A stretch of 64,000 nt of DNA from Balaenoptera acutorostrata (lineage: Eukaryota; Chordata; Mammalia; Artiodactyla; Balaenopteridae). Positions within the stretch are counted from its first letter, which is position 1. Each line of letters starts with the position of its first letter. The notes beneath the pieces are model-generated. The model made no database searches and was not told where the DNA came from. It worked only from the letters and a program-made list of their open reading frames with translations. The stretch lies in contig NC_080067.1 in assembly GCF_949987535.1 (NCBI RefSeq), positions 28,486,039 through 28,550,038 on the forward strand, in the 5' to 3' direction. The translations under genes and the position numbers were made by a program. Positions 56,122-64,000 of the stretch are shown one piece after another.

Positions 56122-56610
56122 AAACATAACTCCAATTTATAACCTCCCCTGCTCTGCTGCCTTCCAGGAAACCTGGTGCCTCCAATTCCGTGGCAGGGAT
56201 TCCGTGGCACAAATCAGATTGCTCCTCAGTGGCAGCGCCCCCTCCCCTCTGAAAGACACCATTTCATTCTCTCTCCTTTGCTAATTCAGTTACCATTGAC
56301 CATCTGCTTTCTTATCCTCCAAAATTTTGTTGGTATCTCTCATGTACTGTTAGTACCATTCAAGTTCCCTTTGTCTTTGTGGGTTTGAATTTTTAAATTT
56401 CCTTACTGTAATTTTGGTGGGATCTTGAGAGGGGGCACATATAAACACGTGTGTTTAATCTACCATGCTTAACCAGAGGTCACTAAGGTGATTTTTATTA
56501 AGAAGTAATAAGAATGATATGACACTATAGTCTTAGGTTACTTGTAAGAGTATGTTAGGTATAACATTATAAAATTATGTACAAGAGTACATTTAAAAAA
56601 GGAAAGCCAG

Positions 56611-56951
56611 GGCTTCCCTGGTGGCGCAGTGGTTGAGAATCTGCCTGCTAATGCAGGGGACACGGGTTCGAGCCCTGGTCTGGGAAGATCCCACATGCCA
56701 CGGAGCAGCTGGGCCCGTGAGCCACAATTGCTGAGCCTGCGCGTCTGGAGCCTGTGCCCCGCGACGGGAGGGGCCGCGATAGAGAAAGGCCCGCGCACCG
56801 CGATGAAGAGCGGTCCCCGCACCGCGATGAAGAGTGGCCCCCGCTTGCCGCAACTGGAGAAAGCCCTCGCACGAACCGAAGACCCAACACAGCCAAAAAT
56901 AAAAAAATAAATAAATAAATAAATAAAATCAAGTAAAACTTTAAAAAAAAA
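56611..56951 (+). mobile_element. CHR-2 type SINE with 24-bp internal duplication
   Basis: Perfect 16-bp duplication aaaaaaggaaagccag at 56595-56610 and about 56952-56967. Contains a tandem 24-bp repeat (caccgcgatgaagag at 56796 and 56820), gctaatgcagggg and cacgaaccgaagac, as in the SINE at 27167. Confidence 0.96.
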
Positions 56952-57016
56952 AAAAGGAAAGCCAGATTCTATTAAGCACTTATCAAATACCAAGAATTAT
57001 GCTAGATGCTACGGAG

Positions 57017-57235
57017 TAGCGGTCCCCAATCTTTTTGGCACCAGGGACCGGTTTCGTGGAAGACAATTATTCCACGGACGGGGTGCAGGGGGATGGTTCA
57101 GGCGGTAACACAAGCAATGGGGAGCGGCAGATGTAGCTTCACTCACCTTCCCGTCGCTCACCTCCTGCTGTGTGGCCAGTTCCTAACAGGCCGCGGACCG
57201 GTACCTGTCCGTGGCCCAGGGGTTGGGGACCCCTG
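57017..57235. mobile_element. Short non-autonomous hAT DNA transposon
   Basis: 219 bp with terminal inverted repeats tagcggtccccaa and ttggggacccctg. Flanked by an 8-bp duplication, ctacggag at 57009-57016 and ctatggag at 57236-57243 (one mismatch), the size typical of hAT elements. Internal ccgcggaccggtacctgtcc is CpG-rich. Confidence 0.88.
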
Positions 57236-57970
57236 CTATGGAGGACTCAAAAGAACTAAAAGACAGCTACGTTACCATTTTTAATGGCTTTATTCTAATG
57301 TATGCCTGTACCATAATTTACAGAAACAATCACATATTTTTCTGCTTTTATATGTTTCTAATAATTTCTAATAAAATTAGTATGTTTCTAATTTTTCATT
57401 ACTATAAATAATGCTATTATAATCACAATAATATAGGGCTTCTTGTGTTTAAGAGAATATTTCTGTAGGATGAATTCCTAGAAATGGATTTCCTAAGTCA
57501 AGGAGTATGGGCATTTTAGATGATTACAGAATAGACCCAGGAAAAGCTGAATTAATTCACAGTCCCATGTTTCACACCCTCAACTACACAGATGCTGTCA
57601 AGACATGTCAATCTGGTAGGCAAAAGTGACATTTTTTTGTTGTTTTAATTTCACAGTGAGCATCTGCAGCGGAACGCTGGGTTCACTTGAGGTGGTGGGG
57701 ATGAGAGGGAGGATGGCAGGGAGGAGAAGCTTCACTAAAGATGACCTCGAGGCTTCAATCCCCGCAGGCACCATCCACATCAGAAGGACAGTGAGAAGGA
57801 GAGAAAGGTTTTGTGTTGTTTTGTTTTAGAGGAAAGCAGGGTGGAGGGACAGAGGGTGTAATAAGTTTGCTTTTGGCAAGTTTAAGATATTAGAGGTACA
57901 TGTTTCCGTATCAAAAGGCAGCTGGAACGATGGCTGGAGGGAGGGGAATGAGTTTAAAAGGTGTAGTTCT

Positions 57971-58254
57971 AGACATAGAGAACAAATGTATGGATACCAA
58001 GGGGGAAAAGGGGTGGGATGAATTGGGAGATTGAGATTGACCTATACACACTATGGATACTATGTATAAAACAGATAACTAATGAGAAACTACCGTATAG
58101 CACAGGGATCTCTACTCAGTGCTCTGTGGTGACCCAAATGGGAAGGAAATCCAAAAAAGAGGGGTTATATGTATAGGTACAGCTGATTCACTTTGCTGTA
58201 CAGCAGAAACTGACATAGCAGTGTAAGGCAACTATACTCCAATTTAAGAAAAAA
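57971..58254 (+). mobile_element. 5'-truncated LINE-1 3' end
   Basis: L1 3'UTR from agacatagagaacaaatgta to ggcaactatactccaattta with A tail. Near-identical duplication aaaaggtgtagttct at 57956 and aaaaggtgtcgttct at about 58255. Confidence 0.92.
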
Positions 58255-59110
58255 AAAAGGTGTCGTTCTGTCAGGAAAGAGGATGTGGAAAACTTTTACA
58301 AGAGAAAACACAATCTGAGGCCAGAGATGACGCTTACTGTAGCCAGATGTCTCCCAAATGCGGAGCCATAAGGAGAGGGTAAGAGAGAAAGAGGGTGTGT
58401 GTGGGGCTCAGAGATGCCAGAAGCCACAACCCGGAGGGCACATCCTGGGGATGGCGGTGAGCAGCGTAAACAAAGGCGGCACCTCCATTATTTCCACAAC
58501 TGTCTTCCCAAGACCAACAACCTAGCTAACTCTGCTTATAAATTCTCCTCCCCTCAGATCCCCACCCCGCAAGGAGACTTTTCAAAAAACGTAAATGAAA
58601 TTAAAAACAAAAGAAAAATGGATAAACTAACGTGCTATTTAAGAAAAACCTCAGGATTCCCAAAGGAGAGTTTAGTCAGCAGGAGAAAAGGCACTGAACC
58701 CTCCTGCTCACATGGTGTGACATTTAAATTAAATGTTCTGTGACAACACATTTAGGAAAAATCATAAAAAGAAGACACTCGTGGATGGGAAGAACAAAAT
58801 TGGAGAGAGGCTCAGAATAAACTCACTAGTTCAGACTGCTTGTAACTGGCACAGATGGCTTGAAAAGTCACGGCAGGGCAGGGGTCATTACGTTCAAACG
58901 TGGCCTGGCATGGTGTTCTCCTCCACCTCCATGCTGTCCCCTGTCTGTTCTTGTTTCTTCAACTGCAAACCTTGGGCTTATTCATAAAATGAGAAGACCC
59001 AAGTTTCACCAAGCACCCTTTCCTCAAAGCCCCTGGCTGCCCTAGAGTGTGGGCTGATGTTGAGGGGAGGTGTTATCTTGTGGGTTTTCAATTCAAGAAA
59101 ATGATTCTTT

Positions 59111-59218
59111 TTTTTGGCCGTGCGGCATGCTGGATCTTAGTTCCCTGACCAGGGATCAAACCCGCGCCCCCTGAAGTGGAAGCGTGGAGTCCCAACCACT
59201 GGACCGCCAGAGAAGTCC
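59111..59218 (-). mobile_element. CHR-1 type SINE
   Basis: Plus reading: ttttggccgtgcggcatgct, accagggatcaaacccgc, ending ccgccagagaagtcc. Duplication aagaaaatgattctt (59095) and aagaaagtgattctt (59219). Confidence 0.93.
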
Positions 59219-59364
59219 AAGAAAGTGATTCTTAAAACCAAAGTCCTATAATGCCGGACACGGCAGTTCTGCTTGTACCATTCCCCACTTGGCCACAAGT
59301 GTCAGGTAGGGTCTTGGTGTTTCCTTGATATCTCAGACCCCATTCAGGCCAAAATGTCCCAATC

Positions 59365-60400
59365 CTAAAACACTTTAAAAAAACACAAAACTTCATTGAG
59401 GTAAAACTTACAAACCATACAACTCATTCATTTTAAGTGTACATTTCAATGAGTTTTAGTAAATTTTTACAGTTGGGCAGCCATCATCACAATCCAATTT
59501 TTTAAAATATAAATCTTTTTTTTTAATAAATCTTTTTTTTACTTTTTAATTTAATTTGATTTTTAATTTAAAAAAAATTTTTGGCGGTGCCACATGGCTT
59601 GCAGGATCTCAGTTCCCAGACCAGGGATTGAACCTGGGCCATGGCAGTGAAAGCACGAAATTCTAACCACTGGCCACCAGGAAACTCCCTCACAATCCAA
59701 TTTTTGAACATTTCCATCACTCTTCAAGCCCATTCAGTCATTCCTCATTCTCATGCCCAGTCTCAGACAACCACTAATCTCTATAGACTTGCTTTTTCCA
59801 GATATTTCATATCAATGGAATTATATAACATGTGGTCTTCTGCATCTGGCTTCTCTCACTTAGCATAGCGTGTTTGAAGTTCATCCATGTTGTAGCATGA
59901 ATTAGTACTTCATTCCTTTTTATGGGTAAGTAATAGTCCACTGTATGACATAACACATATCATTGGTTGATGGATATTTGAGATGTATTTAATTTTTGGC
60001 TATTGTTAACAATGCTTTTATGAACATATTTGTGCAAAATTTTATGTGGATGTGTGTTCTCATTTTTCTTGCACCTGAGAGTGCAATTGCTGGATCATAT
60101 AGTAAATGTCTAACTTTAAAAGAATCTGTTTTCTAAAGTGGCTGCACTATTTTACATTCTTACCATCAGTGTACAAAAGTTACAATTTCTCCACATCTTC
60201 AACAACAGTTGTTATTATTCTGTTTTTTGATGATAGTCATCCTAGTGGAGGTGAAGTGGTATCTCATCGTGGTTTGGGGCTGCATTGCCCTAATGACTAA
60301 CGATGCTGAACATCTCTTCATGTGCTTATTGGCCATTCATATATCTTCTTTGGTGAAATGTCCATTCAAATCTTTTGCCCATTGTTTTTTTTTTTTTTTA
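59365..60400 (-). repeat. Old antisense LINE-1 3' part, interrupted by a SINE
   Basis: Complement of an old L1 3'UTR and late ORF2 (cattgaggtaaaacttacaa; gaagttcatccatgttgtag; tcaaatcttttgcccattg). A CHR-1 SINE interrupts it at 59505-59689. Confidence 0.75.
59505..59689 (-). mobile_element. CHR-1 type SINE
   Basis: Plus reading: AT-rich tail complement, then ttggcggtgccacatggctt and ending gccaccaggaaactccc. Duplication tcacaatccaattttt at about 59487 and 59691. Confidence 0.9.
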
Positions 60401-60649
60401 AATTGTCAACCCTAAATTGCTTTCAAATTACAAATAGAAAGAAAAGCATCAAAACTTAACTTGTAATAAAGATGAGCATCTGAGTCACACTGCAAAATCT
60501 GGTTTTGCACATCGATTTCACGCCAAGAGGGAGGGACAAGGCACCCCTAACAAGTTTGTTTGATGAAGTTATTCTACACAAAAGAACTGTGAGTTGACAA
60601 CAGTATCCTTCAAAGAATGCATTGGTTAAGAACACTGGTTTCTCACTTT
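60401..60649. other. Unassigned segment led by a T run
   Basis: A T run at about 60387-60400 followed by 250 bp with no L1 or SINE similarity lies between two oppositely oriented L1 fragments. It could be another minus-oriented retrocopy, but I see no AATAAA complement and no convincing target duplication. Confidence 0.35.
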
Positions 60650-61200
60650 AATTTCTCAATCCACAACAATTTCTACAAAAGATGTTGGAAAAACTGGAAA
60701 CCCACACAGAAAAATATGAAGCTTGACTCCCACCTCACACCATACACAAATTAATTTGAAATGGATCATAGACATAAGTGCAAAAGCTAAACCTACAAGC
60801 TTCTAGAAGAAAACATAGAAGAGTATCTTTACAACCCTGGGTAGCAAGAAAGCACTAACTACAAGGGTAAAAACTGAAAAATGGACTTCAAAAATTTTTT
60901 AATTTCTGGGCATCCAAAGAAACTCATAAAATGAGTAGATAAACCACAGATGGTAAGAAAATATTTGCAATACGTATATCTAACAAATAACTTATATTCA
61001 GAATAAACAGAGAACTCCTATAACTTAATGATAAAATACATATAATCCAATAAGAAACATGGGCACAAGACTTGAACAGGCATTTCATAAGGAAAGACCA
61101 ATATGCACATGAAAAGCTTTCAACCTCATTAGTCATCAGGGAAATGCAAACGAAAATCACAATGAGACATTACATCCTCTAGAATAACTAAAATTAGAAA
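60650..61200 (+). pseudogene. Old LINE-1 late ORF2 fragment
   Basis: Decayed sense-strand ORF2 from aaaagatgttggaaaaactg through gactccctcctcacacc-like motifs to catcagggaaatgcaaacga and a run coding KI(T/R)MRHY-like residues. No intact frame. Its last 130 bp are the inverted counterpart of about 60240-60380. Confidence 0.7.
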
Positions 61201-61319
61201 GATTGATGATCATCTAAGGTTTATCTATGGTGTGCACCTCAGTGGTGTATTGGTGCTGCTCCAGAGCTCATCACATTTTCACTCCAAAAGACCCTGGACT
61301 AGAGATTCAATATGGGTTC

Positions 61320-61823
61320 CAATGCCGTGTGGCTGACAGAGTCTTGGTGCTCCAACCGCGTGTCAGGCCTGAGCCTCTGAGGTGGGAGAGCCGAGTTCAG
61401 GAAATTGGTCCACCAGAGACCTCCTGGCCCCATGTAATATCAAACGGCAAAAGCCCTCTCAGAGAGCTCTGTCTCAATGCTAAGACCCAGTTCCACTCAA
61501 CGACAAGCAAGCTACAGTTCTGGACACCCTATGTCAAACAACAAGCAAGACAGGAACACAACCCCACCCATTAGCAGAGAGGCTGCCTAAAATCATAATA
61601 AGTTCACAGACACCCCAAAACACACCACCAGACGCAGTCCTGCCCACCAGAAAGACAAGATCCAGCCTCATCCATCAGAACACAGGCATGAGTTCCCTCC
61701 ACCAGGAAGCCTACACAACCCGTTGAACCAACCTTACCCACTGGGGGCAGACACCAAAAACAACAGGAATGATGAACCTGCAGCCTATGAAAAGGAGACC
61801 CCAAACACAGTAAGTTAAGCAAA
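61320..61823 (+). mobile_element. LINE-1 5'UTR (3' half)
   Basis: Matches the L1 5'UTR of the element at 6868-8588 from gccgtgtggctgacagagtc onward (ctctgaggtgggagagccga; caagcaagacaggaacacaa; cctgcagcctatgaaaagga). The GC-rich promoter start present in the other copy is missing, so this element is 5'-truncated or has a different upstream part; 61201-61319 is not assigned. Confidence 0.8.
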
Positions 61824-62720
61824 ATGAGAAGACAGAGAAATACACAGCAGATGAAGGAGCAAGGTAAAAACCCACCAGACCAAACAAATGAAGAGGAAAT
61901 AGGCAGTCTACCTGAAAAAGAATTCAGAGTAATGATAGTGAAGATGATCCAAAATCTTGGAAATGGAATGGAGAAAATACAACAAACGTTTAACAAGGAC
62001 GAAGAGGAACTAAAGAGCAAACAAACAATGATGAACAACACAATAAACGAAATTAAAAATTCTCTAGAAGGAATCAATAATAGCACAATAACTGAGAAAG
62101 AAGAACGCATAAGTGACCTGGAAGATAAAATAGAGGAAACAACTACCACAGAGCAGAATAAAGAAAAAAGAATGAAAACAGTTGAGGACAGTCTTAGAGA
62201 CCTCTGGGACAACATTAAAAGCACCAACAATCAAATTATAGTTGTCCCAGAAGAAGAAGAGAAAAAGAAAGGGACTGAGAAAATATTTGAAGAGATTATA
62301 GTTGAAAACTTCCCTAATATGGGAAAGGAAATAGTCAATCAAGTCCAGGAAGCGCAGAGAGTCCCATACAGTATAAATCCAAGGAGAAACATGCCAAGAC
62401 ACATATTAATCAAACTATCAAAAATTAAATACAAAGAAAAAATATTAAAAGCAGCAAGGGAAAAGCAACAAATAACATACAAGGGAATCCCCATAAGGTT
62501 AACAACGGATCTTTCAGCAGAAACTCTGCAAGCCAGAAGGGAGTGGCAGGACATATTTAAAGTGATGAAAGAGAAAAACCTACAACCAAGATTACTCTAC
62601 CCAGCAAGGATCTCATTCAGATTTGATGGAGAAATTAAAACCTTTACAGACAAGCAAAGGCTAAGAGAATTCAGCACCACCAAACCAGCTTTACAACAAA
62701 TGCTAAAGGAACTTCTCTAG
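61824..62720 (+). CDS. LINE-1 ORF1 protein (ORF1p), intact open frame
   Basis: 298 codons starting MRRQRNTQQMKEQ and ending QQMLKELL. ORF1p is the trimeric RNA-binding protein that packages L1 RNA. Residues about 20-60 are acidic/hydrophobic, about 45-140 form the coiled coil (KEERISDLEDKIEE, KEKRMKTVEDSLRDLWD). The RRM-like part starts near NQIIVVPEEEEKKKG, and the C-terminal domain has ARREWQDIFKVMKEKNLQP and YPARISFRFDGE. The length fits the family. The Asn/Gln at NNQIIVV replaces the more usual Asn-Ile-Arg/Ile, so function is not certain. ORF2 begins 58 nt later. Confidence 0.9.
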   Translation: MRRQRNTQQMKEQGKNPPDQTNEEEIGSLPEKEFRVMIVKMIQNLGNGMEKIQQTFNKDEEELKSKQTMMNNTINEIKNSLEGINNSTITEKEERISDLEDKIEETTTTEQNKEKRMKTVEDSLRDLWDNIKSTNNQIIVVPEEEEKKKGTEKIFEEIIVENFPNMGKEIVNQVQEAQRVPYSINPRRNMPRHILIKLSKIKYKEKILKAAREKQQITYKGIPIRLTTDLSAETLQARREWQDIFKVMKEKNLQPRLLYPARISFRFDGEIKTFTDKQRLREFSTTKPALQQMLKELL

Positions 62721-62778
62721 GCAGGAAACACAAGAGAAGGAAAAGACCTACAATAACAAACCCAAAACAACTAAGAAA

Positions 62779-64000
62779 ATGGTAACAGGAACACACATAT
62801 CGATAACTACCTTAAATATAAATAGATTAAATGTGCCTACCAAAAGACACAGACTGGCTGAATGGATACAAAAACAAGACCCATATATATGCTGTCTACA
62901 AGAGACCCACTTCAGACCTAGGGACACATACAGACTGAAAGTGAGGGGATAGAAAAAGATATTCCATGCAAATAGAAATCAAAAGAAAGCTGAAGTAGCA
63001 ATTCTCATATCAGACAAAGTAGACTTTAAAATAAAGACTATTACAAGAGACAAAGAAGGACACTGCATAATGATCAAAGGATCAATCCAAGAAGAAGATA
63101 TAACAATTGTAAATATTTATGCACTCAATATAGGAGCACCTCAATGCTTAAGGCAAATGCTAAGAGCCATAAAAGGGGAAATCAACAGTAACAAAATCAT
63201 AGTAGGGGACTTTAACACCTCACTTTCACCAATGGACAGATCATCCAAAATGAAAATAAATAAGGAAACAGACACTTTAAATCACACATTAAACAAGATG
63301 GCCTTAATTGATATTTATAGGACATTCCATCCAAAAGCATCAGAATACACTTTCTTCTCAAGTGCTCATGGAACATTCTGCAGGATAGATCATATTTTGG
63401 GTCACAAATCAAGCCTTGGTAAATTGAAGAAAATTGAAATCATATCAATCTTTTCTGACCACAATGCTATGAGACTAGATATCAATTACAAGAGAAAATC
63501 TGTAAAAATTAAAAACACATGGAGGCTAAACAATACCCTGCTAAATAACCAAGGGATCACCGAAGAAATCAAAGAGGAAATCAAAAAATACCTAGAAACA
63601 AATGACAATGAAAACAGGATGGCCCAAAACCTATGGGATGCAGCAAAAGCAGTTCTAAGAGGGAAGTTTATAGCAATACAATCCTACCTCAAGAAACATC
63701 TCAAATAAACAACCTAAACTTAAACCTAAAGCAATTAGAGAAAGAAGAACAAAAAACCCCCAAAGTTAGCAGAAGGAAAGAAATCATAAAGATCAGATCA
63801 GAAATAAATGAAAAAGAAATGAAGGAAATGATAGCTAAGATATCATAAGACCCTGAATAGCCAAAGCAATCTTGAGAAAGAAAAACAGCTGGAGGAATCA
63901 GGCTCCCTGACTTGAGTATACTACAAAGCGACAGTAATCAAGACAGTATGATACTGGCACAAAAACAGAAATATAGATCAATGGAACAGGATAGAAAGCC
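62779..64000 (+). pseudogene. LINE-1 ORF2, broken and internally deleted
   Basis: Starts MVTGTHISITTLNINRLNV. The endonuclease domain is readable (LQETHF, NIYALN, GDFNTS, ISIFSDHNAM), so the catalytic Asn, Glu, Asp and His motifs are present. It is interrupted by TAG at 62950-62952 and a frameshift near 63700 (about 7 bp missing). At about 63845 sequence jumps from the region after the endonuclease (KIRSEINEKEMKEMIAKIS) to gaccctgaatagccaaagc, which lies beyond the reverse transcriptase in the L1 copy at 614-690. The reverse-transcriptase domain is therefore absent. The fragment runs off the window. Confidence 0.92.

Larger units (their letters stand above)
41553..64000 (-). other. Presumed part of PCOLCE2 intron 2
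   Basis: No minus-strand segment coding for the missing start of CUB1 or a signal peptide was recognised here, so the intron would exceed 22 kb. Content is transposons listed separately plus anonymous sequence (41560-43090, 45130-45650, 46150-47080, 49600-50330, 51240-52250, 52810-54570, 56130-56590, 58270-59090). That this is intron rather than a 5' flank is inferred from the absent exons. Confidence 0.65.

Noticed and set aside
56538..56993. 151-codon minus-strand frame
   Set aside because: It runs through the CHR-2 SINE and its tail; similar frames appear in every copy of this SINE in antisense.
61604..62230. 208-codon minus-strand open frame
   Set aside because: It is the antisense of L1 5'UTR and ORF1; the plus-strand ORF1 is the real frame.

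Overview
The window is mammalian nuclear DNA, most likely from a whale or dolphin. It has sparse exons inside long introns and is full of LINE-1, L2, MIR and hAT remnants. It also carries 17 tRNA-derived SINEs of the CHR type (11 of the long CHR-2 form, 6 of the short CHR-1 form), a family typical of cetaceans, hippos and ruminants. No BovB element was seen. The cetacean call is an inference from SINE type and abundance, not a database result.

One protein-coding host gene is present: PCOLCE2 (procollagen C-endopeptidase enhancer 2), on the minus strand. Seven exons were placed by translation, splice sites and phase: 41297-41552, 33989-34113, 31074-31210, 23414-23568, 17962-18045, 15283-15450 and 13125-13255. 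They join without a frame break into 351 residues plus a stop, covering the second part of CUB1, all of CUB2, the linker and the NTR domain. The missing N-terminal 64 residues (signal peptide and start of CUB1, expected in two more exons) were not found and probably lie beyond the right edge. A poly(A) signal at 12690-12695 gives a 3'UTR of about 455 nt.

Layout: 1-2706 holds two L1 3' ends. 2707-12669 is intergenic sequence downstream of PCOLCE2; it is dominated by an ancient antisense L1 (5540-10640) with younger insertions inside it. 12670-41552 is PCOLCE2 exons 9 to 3 with their introns. 41553-64000 is presumed to be the large intron 2, ending in a fairly young L1 (61320-64000) with an intact ORF1 and a broken, internally deleted ORF2.

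I found no new enzymatic, defence or regulatory system. The points worth a second look are retrotransposition events readable from target-site duplications (TSDs): insertions stacked at the same site, an L1 whose 3' end was apparently primed internally by a 5-nt microhomology, retrocopies of unidentified transcripts, and a SINE subfamily marked by a 24-bp internal duplication.
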